This document shows positions 36,194 to 45,616 of a DNA stretch of 58,413 nucleotides, piece after piece (positions within the stretch are counted from its first letter, which is position 1; every line of letters begins with the position of its first letter). The notes beneath the pieces were generated by a model. That model was not told the origin of the DNA and searched no databases. It saw only the letters and a program-made list of their open reading frames with translations. This DNA comes from Nitrososphaeraceae archaeon (lineage in GTDB: Archaea; Thermoproteota; Nitrososphaeria; Nitrososphaerales; Nitrososphaeraceae): positions 1 through 58,413 of the forward strand of contig WHTU01000016.1 of assembly GCA_009377575.1 (NCBI GenBank). The letters run 5' to 3'. Position numbers and translations under genes: made by a program.

Positions 36194-37312
36194 TCACACA
36201 AGCTTATCGTATTCTTTTTCGATGGATTTTAAAATCGAAATACCTGTTAGCGATCCTCTACTCTTTAGAATTGCAAGAATAGATACTCCCCCGGCTCCTG
36301 CCCCATCCTTCACGAAACCGTTCGCAAATGCTTTAAGGCCTGGCCGATCGGAATCTTCAAGATGAAGATCTACAGTATAAATCGGAAAATCAGAGCATAT
36401 TTCATTAGCAATGCTCTGAATGTCTGAAGAGGTATCATTTGCAACATAGCATGTAGTCCCAATGCAAAGATTTCTTAACGATCTGTTCATTGCTCTTGTT
36501 ACAGCTAGAATAGCTGTCATCTGCGTCCCTCCAGCTAGCATAACATTACCTCCTGAACTACTTATGCCACAAGTAAGCCCAGTCACAACTGGAATCATCG
36601 GATCCCCAACGGCAGCTATTGCTCTCACAGGATCATTTTCGAAACGCCCAAAGGGTATACCTGCTTTAGCCATCCCTTCCTTTACTACCATATTCTTTAA
36701 CGTGTGAGGATTCTTCGGAAGACTACTGCTTACCTTAGACCAGGCATCGATCCCGAGTGCAACAAGTACGCCCAGAGCAGTAGTAGTTCCTCCTGGAATA
36801 CTTTCACCGATAATAACCGTTTTACTAAGTTTGGCAAGTTCGCGGCCAAAAGCTTCCCCATACTCTAAGCCCTTCTTGACGTAACTTTCATCTACAGCAT
36901 TTCCTGTTCGTATGTCGTTCCCTGGTTTCATGTCAAATGAGACATATGGAACCTGAGGTTTAACTACCGACCCAGCGTCGACTACTAGAAATGGCGTATC
37001 CGACAAATCCAAAGCTGTCTTTGTTATAATCGCGGGCGTAGGCATTCCATCTGGAGTAACAGGGACTGAATCCAAACATTTGCAGCGACCATAATTTAAG
37101 AATTCTGCGTCAGCTGGAGATGTATATTTAATTAGATCCTCGTTCTGGCCAGCTGCCGTAATTCCAGGTATGAGACTAGTGTTTGTGTATGATACTACCA
37201 GAGCAAACAAAGGATTGCTCGCTGACAAAGGCACTTTAGAGGACTGATCTTGGTTGAGAGACCTGAGGTCTGGATAATCTACCCCATCATAAATCAAATT
37301 GGCTTCAACCAA
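36194..37312 (-). CDS. cobT: archaeal CobT-type nicotinate-nucleotide phosphoribosyltransferase
   Basis: This family activates the lower-ligand base for cobamide assembly by transferring ribose phosphate from nicotinate mononucleotide. Conserved blocks are VVSYTNTSLIPGITAAGQNE, GESIPGGTTTALGVLVALG and TGLTCGISSSGGNVMLAGGT, then FVKDGAGAGG. Its 372 residues are those of the archaeal class. It overlaps the preceding metallo-beta-lactamase gene by eight bases and is the last gene of an nnrE-MBL-cobT operon. Cobalamin synthesis is usual in Thaumarchaeota. Confidence 0.9.
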   Translation of the reverse strand: MVEANLIYDGVDYPDLRSLNQDQSSKVPLSASNPLFALVVSYTNTSLIPGITAAGQNEDLIKYTSPADAEFLNYGRCKCLDSVPVTPDGMPTPAIITKTALDLSDTPFLVVDAGSVVKPQVPYVSFDMKPGNDIRTGNAVDESYVKKGLEYGEAFGRELAKLSKTVIIGESIPGGTTTALGVLVALGIDAWSKVSSSLPKNPHTLKNMVVKEGMAKAGIPFGRFENDPVRAIAAVGDPMIPVVTGLTCGISSSGGNVMLAGGTQMTAILAVTRAMNRSLRNLCIGTTCYVANDTSSDIQSIANEICSDFPIYTVDLHLEDSDRPGLKAFANGFVKDGAGAGGVSILAILKSRGSLTGISILKSIEKEYDKLV

Positions 37313-37928
37313 CGCCCATGAAAGCTAGAAATTCACTTTCTGATTTTGCCTGTAACACCGGATTCGACTGTTTTTCTTTTCCGATCGTTGAAACTGGAAA
37401 GGAACCATAGTCATGACCAGGATAAACGGTGAGTTGGTCCTCCAAAGCCGAAACTTTGCTATACAGACTAAGGTACATGTCATTTGGATCCCCTCCTGGA
37501 AGATCTATTCTCCCTACACCACTGACAAAGAGAGTGTCTCCTGTGAATACTGCCTTCTCCTCGATTATGAGGCAGATGCTGTCTTTTGAATGACCAGGCG
37601 TGTGTAGAACGCGAACATTAACAGATCCGATCGATATTACATCGTTTTCTACTACAGCCTTATCTTTATGTAGCGGAGAATTGGAGTGTTGAACGATAGT
37701 TGCCCCGGTCACTTTTGCGACTTCATCATTTCCAAATACATGATCAAAATGTGAATGAGTATTTATAATGTGCTTTGCCTTCAGCTTTTCTTTGGCAAGG
37801 AGTTGGAAGATCTCTTGGAGGTCCCATGACGGATCTACAATAGCTGCAAGGTGAGTCTGGAGATCGGCGATAACATAAGTGAAATTAGCCATATTCCCTA
37901 CTCTGAATTGAAATATCCCATCAGTCAT
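37305..37928 (-). CDS. metallo-beta-lactamase fold hydrolase (glyoxalase II / persulfide dioxygenase type)
   Basis: The 207-residue protein has the zinc/iron-binding THSHFDHVFGN at 57-67, TPGHSKDSICL, TGDTLFVSGVGRIDLPGG and VYPGHDYG, the set of metal-binding motifs of glyoxalase II-like enzymes. GVGRIDLPGGD is characteristic of the ETHE1 persulfide-dioxygenase branch. No rhodanese domain is fused. It overlaps nnrE by four bases and cobT by eight, so its expression is tied to them. Substrate remains uncertain: a thioester such as a glutathione replacement, or a persulfide. Confidence 0.88.
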   Translation of the reverse strand: MTDGIFQFRVGNMANFTYVIADLQTHLAAIVDPSWDLQEIFQLLAKEKLKAKHIINTHSHFDHVFGNDEVAKVTGATIVQHSNSPLHKDKAVVENDVISIGSVNVRVLHTPGHSKDSICLIIEEKAVFTGDTLFVSGVGRIDLPGGDPNDMYLSLYSKVSALEDQLTVYPGHDYGSFPVSTIGKEKQSNPVLQAKSESEFLAFMGVG

Positions 37929-38623
37929 GTTTCGTTCTCTATTATTCCCGTTTCAGCCTCCCTTGGAATCCCGATGTGTTCGAGGTGGATCTGACCCGAA
38001 TAGCTCTCATTATTCACCAATCCCTTCTTAATTCTATGAAACGCGACAGTTGCATTCGCTATTACACACTTATCATGGACTTGTCCGGTATTAGGATCAA
38101 GTCCTGAAGGGATATCTACAGAGACAACGTACGCTCCGGATTTATTGATAAATTCTATCGCAGAGGAATGAGGCTCTCTAATGCTGCCGCTAACTCCGGT
38201 TCCTAGAATGCCATCTATCAGTATGTCAGAATCAAGTATCCTATCTTTGACTTGGTCTATGTGATTGCTCCAAAGCGATTCTACAGATTTTAACCTCTTG
38301 AGAATAGTCCAATTAGCTCTTGCTTCCTCAGTTCGAAGATCATGTGGGTCAACCAGTAGCAATACTGTATATTTTGCTTCAGGGTAGCAGGAAAGATGTC
38401 TCATACAAACCATGGCATCACCGCCATTGTTACCCCCACCACATATCGCAACGATTCTCTTGTCTACCATCCTCGTATCCATGTTGTCCATCTTGAATTT
38501 AATAAAGTCAGCAAGACCATGCCCCGCATTTTCCATCATATACATTTTACGGACACCAAAATTTGCTTCCGCGTTTTCCTCGATCTTGTACATATCGTCA
38601 GAAGTGATGGCTTTAAACTCCAA
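37925..38623 (-). CDS. nnrE: NAD(P)H-hydrate epimerase
   Basis: The YjeF N-terminal domain enzyme that interconverts R- and S-hydrates of damaged NAD(P)H for repair. MYMMENAGHGLADF, CGGGNNGGDAMVCMRHL (61-77), LIDGILGTGVSGSIREP and VDIPSGLDPNTGQV are typical. At 232 residues it is the epimerase domain only; the dehydratase (YjeF C-terminal) domain, fused in many archaea, is absent here. TTG at 38623 is the best start. First gene of the overlapping operon with the MBL-fold hydrolase and cobT. Confidence 0.92.
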   Translation of the reverse strand: MEFKAITSDDMYKIEENAEANFGVRKMYMMENAGHGLADFIKFKMDNMDTRMVDKRIVAICGGGNNGGDAMVCMRHLSCYPEAKYTVLLLVDPHDLRTEEARANWTILKRLKSVESLWSNHIDQVKDRILDSDILIDGILGTGVSGSIREPHSSAIEFINKSGAYVVSVDIPSGLDPNTGQVHDKCVIANATVAFHRIKKGLVNNESYSGQIHLEHIGIPREAETGIIENET

Positions 38624-39162
38624 CTCCGTAATGGTCGTCGAGTTACCCGGGATTACTTATAAGTGTTAAATGAACTCCAGCGTCTGACCTCATCTCCCAG
38701 CATTTCTGACCATGTCGCTGGAAGTATTTACTTACCCTTGAGGGAGAGCCATGAACTTGCAAAATTCTATCAGCCAGAGACGATTGGATTCCTAAAGAGT
38801 ATATTCTAACGACGGCCTATACATTTGGCATCCTTGCATGTTAGTAATTGTCTCACTAGAATCAAAGTAATTGAGTACTTTCGGAGTATATTGGGAAAAT
38901 CCAGTGCCAAGACGTGTAGTTTCAAAATTCGGGATGAAATTCAGAATCTTATAGGCAGAAGAAAAAAATATCTTGATAACTCAAGTAGCCTATAGCGTCT
39001 GACCTAATTACCTTCTAATGCTAACATATCGGTATAAACTCAAGAATATATCCACACATGATGATGATAAAGTATATTACAGACAATCTGGTTTCTTCCG
39101 TTTTGATACTGACAAGATTATGCTTGGCACGATTTTACACAGGAATGGGTTATTGATTCAAA
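38624..39162. other. intergenic region with a short repeat
   Basis: No gene was seen. AGCGTCTGACCT occurs twice (about 38682 and 38994), with partial similarity after it. It includes the divergent upstream regions of nnrE and hjc. Confidence 0.45.
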
Positions 39163-39717
39163 TTGAGCAACTTTCGCAGAAGTAGAGGCTACAGTTACGA
39201 GCATTCCTTAGTGCAGCGTCTCAATATTGGAGACTGGTGTGCCAGGAGGCTCGGAGGATCTAGCGCTGGTCTTCCTGATATAGTCGCGGTGAATAACAAG
39301 AAGTCTGTTTTGCTGTCTATAGAAGCGAAATCAGGAACAGGTGATGCCCTCTATATACCTCACGATCAGATTCAAAGGTGCATCCTGATCCAGAACATGT
39401 TTGGCTATTACAAGCGTAGATACACGATATTTGCGTTTAAATTTATGAAGAAAAAGCGTTTTGTAAGGAAAGGACAGACTGTGTATGAGCCTCGAAAACT
39501 TGAGGAGTATTACAAATCAATTGAAAAAGTTGGAAATATCGAGGCCATCTCCATGATCAAGTGCACCTATGATGGAAAAACTTACGAGTTTAGAAATGAA
39601 AGATTCGTTGAATCAAATCTTATTGAATTTCCTATGCCCTTCACTAGTGCTTCCAGTAGTCAGAGTCGTTCTTCAATCACGGTACCGCTCATGAAGAGGA
39701 CTTCAATAGGTGATTGA
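39163..39717 (+). CDS. hjc: Holliday junction resolvase Hjc
   Basis: An archaeal resolvase of the PD-(D/E)XK fold that cleaves four-way junctions. SRGYSYEHSLVQRL (7-20, with Glu13), WCARRLGGSSAGLPDIVAV (Asp39) and SVLLSIEAKSGTGDALYIP (Glu54, Lys56) form the complete active site. The middle is the usual QIQRCILIQNMFG helix. At 184 residues it is longer than the compact crenarchaeal enzymes because of a Ser-rich C-terminal tail. TTG at 39163 lies directly before the conserved part. It appears monocistronic. Confidence 0.92.
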   Translation: MSNFRRSRGYSYEHSLVQRLNIGDWCARRLGGSSAGLPDIVAVNNKKSVLLSIEAKSGTGDALYIPHDQIQRCILIQNMFGYYKRRYTIFAFKFMKKKRFVRKGQTVYEPRKLEEYYKSIEKVGNIEAISMIKCTYDGKTYEFRNERFVESNLIEFPMPFTSASSSQSRSSITVPLMKRTSIGD

Positions 39718-39877
39718 CTATTGGAAGAAGTTTGTCCAATTTGTTTCAGGTTTCTTTCCACCTTCTATGACAAAAAAAGAATCAAGAACGTTAGGGTGTT
39801 TTCGCCCGAGTCTACCAAAAGGGCTTGTAATTCAATCTACCACAAAAAGCTCACGGATGGTTTTAGATCATAAATAT

Positions 39878-40063
39878 TTATCGTGGTATGCATAGTTTGC
39901 AATCAACATAGGTCTCACCATCAAGATGGTTGAAATGAGTTCCGCATGATAAACATGTGTGATGGATATCATCACAGCCGTCTGAGGCCATATAAGAAAA
40001 ACTCATCAAGTTTGTGTCTTTACATCTGATGCACCTACAGCTGCATGTAATGCTATCATCCAA
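39878..40063 (-). CDS. small zinc-ribbon protein
   Basis: The 61-residue protein is rich in cysteine: CSCRCIRC at 7-14, CLSCGTHF in the middle, and CKLC near the end, enough for one or two zinc sites. GCDDIHHTCLSCGTHFNH resembles the second half of a transcription-factor-like ribbon. An in-frame stop lies nine codons upstream and TTG at 40063 is the only usable start. No neighbour suggests a role. Confidence 0.62.
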   Translation of the reverse strand: MDDSITCSCRCIRCKDTNLMSFSYMASDGCDDIHHTCLSCGTHFNHLDGETYVDCKLCIPR

Positions 40064-40267
40064 TTCAATATGCTGCCTGTTCGGTATTTATATGTCAATA
40101 AGGTCACAATTGCATACATCATCATAAATACAAGAAATATGAGGAATTGTCATCATGTCGTTCTTTCGGAAAGGAATCGGCTGCGCTATTATCATTGAGC
40201 ACAGACGATTATCTGGATAGTAATCGAGCTTGGTTTGTGATCTATTTCATCAAAATTCTATCGAAAT

Positions 40268-40789
40268 TCACCTTGCCTTGTCTTTACCTTTCTTAAACAG
40301 AAAGAAAAGGATCACAAGTATTATAGCTATTATGATATAGTTAACTGGTGGACTTATGGCTTTGGTGACCAAACCTAGTTTTGGAATATCCAAAACTACC
40401 TTTCCTACGTAATTTGATTCGTAAATGGGAAAGTCTATGCCGGGGATAGATCCCGAATTAGCATCGCCCTTCGTAACGATTACGAGGTTGTCTTCAGGAT
40501 CAGTCAAGATCTCGTTGACTCGGTGAACGATAGCGTCAGCTTCTTCGCCATCTGGTACTGGCTCTTTAAAGACTATAATATCACCTTTATTCAAATCGTC
40601 AAACGGGATATTGTGACTTACTACTACAAAGTCTCCTACATTCAGTCTCGGTACCATGCTTTCGCTAGCTACAACATAAAAAGGATTTATCACGCCAAAG
40701 GATAGCCTTATTGCTATCCAAACAATAGCCACTATCACCACGGCTATTATGATATACCTTAATTCTTTTGGAAAATTTAGCTTCCGCAT
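40268..40789 (-). CDS. signal peptidase I, archaeal (Sec11) type
   Basis: Membrane protease that removes signal peptides outside the cell membrane. It has an N-terminal helix (YIIIAVVIVAIVWIAIRL), then ASESMVPRLNVGDFVVV with catalytic Ser44, AIVHRVNEI with His89 replacing the bacterial lysine, and TKGDANSG with Asp109. A second membrane helix is at the C-terminus (YIIIAIILVILFFLF) followed by a basic tail. Length 173 is normal. ATG at 40789. It is monocistronic by spacing. Confidence 0.95.
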   Translation of the reverse strand: MRKLNFPKELRYIIIAVVIVAIVWIAIRLSFGVINPFYVVASESMVPRLNVGDFVVVSHNIPFDDLNKGDIIVFKEPVPDGEEADAIVHRVNEILTDPEDNLVIVTKGDANSGSIPGIDFPIYESNYVGKVVLDIPKLGLVTKAISPPVNYIIIAIILVILFFLFKKGKDKAR

Positions 40790-41008
40790 AACCTCTTCCT
40801 CATATCAGAATATGTTTGAAATATAAGTGTAAGAGTATTAACCTGAAAGATTTGTAAGCCTTTTGCGTGGGTTTGAACTACGCGATAATCAATTGAGTGA
40901 GGCTTCAAAACGAATCTTACACATCAGAGATCGGTTGCATTCAGATTTGAGGTCAATTCTTGCCGCATAACAGTCAATTCTGTTCATTCTCACTTCCCTT
41001 CCACAAAC

Positions 41009-41018
41009 AATATATGGT
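41009..41018 (+). promoter_or_regulatory. TATA box of the sulfite/nitrite reductase operon
   Basis: AATATATGG about 26-28 bases before the TTG start at 41041, placing transcription at the start codon: a leaderless mRNA. Confidence 0.5.
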
Positions 41019-41040
41019 TTTTGCGTGGATGTAAGATAAA

Positions 41041-42873
41041 TTGAAAACGAGAAAAGATGCTAATATTCAAAAACATATTCCGAAACCCCGGCGCAACCCT
41101 CGCTGGGGAAAGGAGGAGGAAACTAATATTTTTGCTGAGAGAGTTAAGTTATTCAGGACAGGCAAACTGTCCGAAGATGATTTCCGCAGATTTCGATTAC
41201 AACACGGCGCATATGGTTCACGTCTCCAAATGGATTACAGTATGGTGAGGATTAAGGTTCCTGGAGGTGAAATTCTCCCAGTACAACTAGAAAAACTAGC
41301 GTCATTGTCAGAGGCATTTTCGATCGGGTCAGCACACGTATCTACAAGACAAAATATTCAGCTGCATTGGGTTCAGCTTGAAGATGTTAGTGAGGTGATG
41401 AGAGGATTAGTTGAGGTTGGCCTGACGAGTCGCGAGGCTTGTGGTAACACCATTAGAAACGTTATGTGTAGCCCGCTCGCAGGGGTCTGTCCTGATGAGC
41501 AATTTGATTCTACACCATATTCTAAGGCTATAGCGCGCTTCTTCCTACGAAATCCCATGTGCCAAAATCTACCTAGAAAGTTCAAGATCAACTTCGCCTG
41601 CTGTGAAAAGCATGGGCTGGTTAGGATTGCTGATATAGGCCTTGTTCCAATGACAAAAGATGGCTCACAAGGTTTTAGGATCTATCTTGGAGGTGGTTTG
41701 GGCGCTGCTTCCTTTATAGGTTATCTGCTAGAAGAGTTTACATCGGAAGAAAAGCTGCTACCCACGTGTATGGCAGTAGTTAGACTTTTTGACAGAAATG
41801 GGAATAGAGAAAATATGGCAAGGAATAGAATGCGGTATCTCGTGAATGAGATGGGATGGGAAAAATTCCAAAAGATGGTACTCAAAGAAAGATCCATAGT
41901 CATGATGACAACTGCTCAAAGCACAGAAAGCATGTTCAATCTATCTGCAGAAGAAGAAGATCAATACTTGCCCAAAGAAAATCGTTATGGGACTAAACTA
42001 CGTATGTTCAGCGAGCGAAATTCGTCTAACACCAATGCCTATGACAGATGGGTGCATTCCAACGTGATCGCTCAAAAGCAAGCTGGATATTACACAGTAT
42101 TTGTCACACTCGGTGCTGGTGATGTGACTGCCAACCAGCTGCGTGTGTTGGCTGGGACTATCCGCGAACTATCGATGGAAGGGGCAGCCAGAAATACACC
42201 ACAGCAGAATTTCGCGATCAGATTCGTTAACGGTAATGACCTACCTGAATTTTTCAACCGGTTGGCATCGGTAGGATTGTCAAACCCGGGGGCATTGACC
42301 ATTACATCTGCAGTCGGCTGTTCTGGGACTACATCATGTAATTTGGCCATCACGAACTCGCATCGTTTGGCTAAAGAGATTCAATACAAGTTCCTGGAAT
42401 TAGGGCTAGATACTGATGATATGCTCTTTGATAGCACGATCAAAATTAGTGGATGTCCAAACTCATGTGGACAACATGAAATAGCAACTATCGGCTTCTT
42501 TGGGGGAGCCTCGAGGATAGGTAGCGTAATGGCGCCCACATATACGATGTTGTTTGGAGGCTCATCAGGTGAAAGAGGTGAATTAGGACGCGTTGTAATG
42601 CGCGTTCCAGCAAAGCGGGTGATTGACACAGTTCTCAATATAATTGAAATCTATAGGAAGGAGCGTGGAGAAGGTGAAACGCTTCGCCAATGGATAGACC
42701 AGGTATTGAGAGGTGAAGCGATCGGCTCTATCCGTGACGTCGAAGATATCAAGAGAGCCTTGGCTGCTGTTGTACAGCTTCCACCAGTAGATCAGCAACC
42801 TGAATCATATCAGGATTACGGAAGCGATGTAAGATTTACCGCTAAAACGGCTAAAGGTGAATGTGCCGCTTAG
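41041..42873 (+). CDS. siroheme-[4Fe-4S] sulfite/nitrite reductase
   Basis: A ferredoxin-type assimilatory reductase with two ferredoxin-like and two siroheme-binding halves. Substrate-side residues are in STRQNIQLHWV and GNTIRNVMCSPLAG. The cluster and siroheme cysteines are C427, C433, C472 and C476 (GCSGTTSCNLA and GCPNSCGQHE). It is 610 residues, full length. The family reduces sulfite to sulfide or nitrite to ammonia; sequence motifs alone do not decide. A tandem rhodanese gene starts six bases after its stop, which favours sulfur metabolism. TTG at 41041 agrees with the TATA box just upstream. Confidence 0.92.
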   Translation: MKTRKDANIQKHIPKPRRNPRWGKEEETNIFAERVKLFRTGKLSEDDFRRFRLQHGAYGSRLQMDYSMVRIKVPGGEILPVQLEKLASLSEAFSIGSAHVSTRQNIQLHWVQLEDVSEVMRGLVEVGLTSREACGNTIRNVMCSPLAGVCPDEQFDSTPYSKAIARFFLRNPMCQNLPRKFKINFACCEKHGLVRIADIGLVPMTKDGSQGFRIYLGGGLGAASFIGYLLEEFTSEEKLLPTCMAVVRLFDRNGNRENMARNRMRYLVNEMGWEKFQKMVLKERSIVMMTTAQSTESMFNLSAEEEDQYLPKENRYGTKLRMFSERNSSNTNAYDRWVHSNVIAQKQAGYYTVFVTLGAGDVTANQLRVLAGTIRELSMEGAARNTPQQNFAIRFVNGNDLPEFFNRLASVGLSNPGALTITSAVGCSGTTSCNLAITNSHRLAKEIQYKFLELGLDTDDMLFDSTIKISGCPNSCGQHEIATIGFFGGASRIGSVMAPTYTMLFGGSSGERGELGRVVMRVPAKRVIDTVLNIIEIYRKERGEGETLRQWIDQVLRGEAIGSIRDVEDIKRALAAVVQLPPVDQQPESYQDYGSDVRFTAKTAKGECAA

Positions 42874-42879
42874 GTTGAT

Positions 42880-43752
42880 ATGAAGTTGAAAAGATCTTTG
42901 TCCATGGATAGCCAAAAGAAGGAAACACTATCAGGCAGAGGTAGTGGTTTAGAATCTGAATATCATTCAACTCCTGACACTGTCTGTGATGTTAACACGC
43001 TATCTGTCTTGATAAGAAAGAAGAACGTGAGAGTAGTCGATGTGCGAAAGGAAGAGGAATATGCTAAGGAACACATACCAGGGGCAGTTTCACTGCCACT
43101 AGCGAGAATCTTGGAAAAAGAGAGCCCCACGCATTGCATCGAATTGTTACAAGATATTGGAGTAAATGAGGATCTCCCCGTCGTCACCTATGACGATACG
43201 TTCGGTGCATTGGCAGCACGAGTGGCATGGACATTTCAATATATAGGTCACCAACACTCCTCTATCCTAGAAGTGACGTTCTCACAGTGGAAAAATATGG
43301 GATTTCGCACTGAGAAAAAGTCAAACAGTTACAAATGGCAACCACATCCATTGAAAATTAATCAATCGATATACGCTGACCTCGCTTACGTTGAAAAAGT
43401 GTCCTCAAACAAGGTGCTGGTTGATTCTAGAGAGAGACTTAATTTCCTCTCAGAACATATTCCAGAAGCAGTGAATCTTCCATATACTATGCTTAGAGCG
43501 GACGGGAGGGTTCTAAGCAAAGGCGATGATATTAGACGTTTTCTGCAAAATAGAGGTATACATGAAAATTCTGAACTAGTAACCTACTGTGGCAGCGTAG
43601 GTACATTGTCAGGTTTGGTATACTATGGACTTAAACTCGCTGGCTTGAAAAATGTAAGGTTGTACGCAAGATCATTTAAGGAATGGAAAGCATTGGGCAA
43701 GCCAAAGACAGAATTTAAGGATGCCAACTATTGGGATCTATCCGCAGAGTAA
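42880..43752 (+). CDS. tandem-rhodanese sulfurtransferase
   Basis: Two rhodanese domains. The first (about 30-140) has VVDVRKEEEYAKEHIPGAVS but TYDDTFG where the active cysteine should be, so it is structural. The second has LVDSRERLNFLSEHIPEAVN and YCGSVGTL with active Cys237. It moves sulfane sulfur from thiosulfate or mercaptopyruvate to cyanide or thiol acceptors. It follows the siroheme reductase by six bases and is surely co-transcribed. ATG 42880 is the first start; the in-frame ATG at 42904 is possible. Confidence 0.92.
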   Translation: MKLKRSLSMDSQKKETLSGRGSGLESEYHSTPDTVCDVNTLSVLIRKKNVRVVDVRKEEEYAKEHIPGAVSLPLARILEKESPTHCIELLQDIGVNEDLPVVTYDDTFGALAARVAWTFQYIGHQHSSILEVTFSQWKNMGFRTEKKSNSYKWQPHPLKINQSIYADLAYVEKVSSNKVLVDSRERLNFLSEHIPEAVNLPYTMLRADGRVLSKGDDIRRFLQNRGIHENSELVTYCGSVGTLSGLVYYGLKLAGLKNVRLYARSFKEWKALGKPKTEFKDANYWDLSAE

Positions 43753-43867
43753 TCCCGAGTGAATAGGATCGTCGCTTAAAAAGCAAATAGGCGACATTAG
43801 GACGGGTAACAATTGCATTGCATTCACCCCAGTTATCGCGCTTATCCGACTCGCGATATTCTTGTTA

Positions 43868-44284
43868 TTAATCCCCATGTAACGTGTAAGTCAACCAGTC
43901 GATCACTTGTTGTATTGGATAACATTGAAGCTGTATTCTAAGCCCACCTAAGGGTGACTCGCCCTCTCTGTCAATCAAGGCTACCACCCCTGTGGCCGCT
44001 GCCTGCTTGTTCAACAGAAAATAGGTAGTATTTCCTTCTAGGTTGTTCATCAGCATTCTTCTTAGTACAGAGACTGATCTTCGCGCCCTGACTTGTTCAT
44101 ATATCATGGCGAGAGATTCAACTTGATTCGATATTCCCACCAAAATGCTTTGTCTTTCCACATAGGTTTCAGAAAGCTGAATCATGTTTTTAAATGCCGC
44201 TTCCAGCTTATCTGCAGATTCAGTCCGATGAATCTGTGTTTGAATGGTTAGGCGAAAAAAAGAACATTGTGGAGGTTTTTTCAA
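43868..44284 (-). CDS. RNA-binding protein of the archaeal COG1325 type
   Basis: A 138-residue soluble protein. FFRLTIQTQIHRTESADKLEAAFKNMI (in two parts: strand then helix), ARRSVSVLRRMLMNNLEGN, and TYFLLNKQAAATGVVALI then SPLGGLRIQLQ match my memory of the archaeal RNA-binding family related to exosome-associated proteins. The first strand-helix and the LNKQAA motif are the main evidence. TTG at 44284 is the start. Transcribed divergently from ino1. Function in vivo is not established. Confidence 0.68.
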   Translation of the reverse strand: MKKPPQCSFFRLTIQTQIHRTESADKLEAAFKNMIQLSETYVERQSILVGISNQVESLAMIYEQVRARRSVSVLRRMLMNNLEGNTTYFLLNKQAAATGVVALIDREGESPLGGLRIQLQCYPIQQVIDWLTYTLHGD

Positions 44285-44432
44285 TCTTGCAATCTAGATC
44301 CTATCTCGGCGAATATATTTGATCCTAGAATCTTTCGTTGGATGGTAGCTTATAAGCTAGAGTATGGTCCTCGTAGCATTGGTTTTCTTCCTTTTATTTG
44401 CAAGAAGCAAGAAAACTATCGACAGGCTGTTC

Positions 44433-44445
44433 ATATATTATATAT
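44433..44445 (+). promoter_or_regulatory. TATA box of ino1
   Basis: ATATATTATATAT centred about 38 bases before the ATG at 44478, predicting a transcript start near 44466. It lies inside the longer open frame, which argues for the downstream ATG as the real start. Confidence 0.5.
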
Positions 44446-44477
44446 GTGAGCCGATACTTTCAGATCCGATATATTCT

Positions 44478-45551
44478 ATGTCAAGAAAAGTCCGTGTTGC
44501 TATTGCCGGGATTGGAAATTGTGCTTCCGCCCTTATTCAGGGAATTCACTACTATTCTGCGCATAACTCCGACGCTGTTGGCCTAACCGCATACTCTCTT
44601 GGCGGAATTGTTCCTGGGGATATCGAATTTGTTGCAGCATTTGACGTGACCGAGGGTAAGGTAGGTAAGGATCTTTCAGAGGCGATATTCGCAGAGCCCA
44701 ACAATACACCTACTATAATTGATGGACTAGACAAGTTAGATGTTAGAGTCGAGAAGGGTTCTGTCCTAGATGGACTTGGTAGGCATTACCTTGAAAAAGT
44801 CAAGGTGTCAGATGCGCCCGATGCCGATGTTGCAGGCATATTGAAGGATAGTGGCGCTGAAATACTCTTGAACTATCTTCCAGTTGGGAGCAGACTCGCT
44901 ACACAATTCTACGCTGAGCAATGTTTAGGAACGCGACAGGTATCATTCATAAATGCTATCCCTGTTTTTATCGCCTCAGCTGCGAAATGGCAGCAGTCTT
45001 TTGAAGGTAGGGGGCTGGTTTGTGCAGGGGATGATGTAATGAGCCAACTTGGTGCAACTGTCGTACACAAAAGCTTGGTAAAGTTGTTTGTTGATAGAGG
45101 CGTCAAAATTGATGACACCTATCAACTTAATGTAGGCGGAGACATGGACTTTTATAACATGCTTGATGAAGATAGATTAGAAGATAAGAGAATTAGCAAG
45201 ACTTCTGCTGTTCAAGCAATGTCACCCTATCCTATTCCAACGCGAATCGGCCCTTCAGATTATGTTGGATTTCTCAACAATGACAAAATCTGTTATTTGT
45301 CGATTAGAGGCAAATACTTTGGCAGAATCCCAGTTGAACTCGATTTAAAGCTAAAAGTTGTAGATGCGTATAATAGTGCAGGAGTAATGATAGATGCAAT
45401 TAGAGGTGCAAAGATAGCGATGGATAGGAATGTCAGTGGTCCGTTGGAGAGTGTTTCCGCATATTGTTTTAAACACCCACCGGTTCAGATGCACTACCTC
45501 GACGCCAAAGAGAAGTTTTTAGAATTCGTCGAAGGGAAAAGGGAACGGTAG
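44478..45551 (+). CDS. ino1: myo-inositol-1-phosphate synthase
   Basis: Converts glucose 6-phosphate to inositol 1-phosphate with NAD, giving the head group of archaeal phosphoinositol lipids. VRVAIAGIGNCASALIQG is the NAD-binding start; PGDIEFVAAFDV, FINAIPVF, GDDVMSQLGATVVHK and NVGGDMDFYNML are family blocks. I start at ATG 44478 (358 residues) and not at 44364, because the family begins with this strand and a TATA box falls between the two. Length and motifs suit the short archaeal class. Confidence 0.94.
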   Translation: MSRKVRVAIAGIGNCASALIQGIHYYSAHNSDAVGLTAYSLGGIVPGDIEFVAAFDVTEGKVGKDLSEAIFAEPNNTPTIIDGLDKLDVRVEKGSVLDGLGRHYLEKVKVSDAPDADVAGILKDSGAEILLNYLPVGSRLATQFYAEQCLGTRQVSFINAIPVFIASAAKWQQSFEGRGLVCAGDDVMSQLGATVVHKSLVKLFVDRGVKIDDTYQLNVGGDMDFYNMLDEDRLEDKRISKTSAVQAMSPYPIPTRIGPSDYVGFLNNDKICYLSIRGKYFGRIPVELDLKLKVVDAYNSAGVMIDAIRGAKIAMDRNVSGPLESVSAYCFKHPPVQMHYLDAKEKFLEFVEGKRER

Positions 45552-45616
45552 TAGAAATGTCTAACTTACGTCTAATTTAGATGACGTTGCAGGAAAGTTT
45601 GAAACTTCCCTATTTC

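Noticed and set aside
44364-44477. N-terminal 38-codon extension of ino1
   Set aside because: A strong TATA box lies within it and the family begins at the ATG at 44478.
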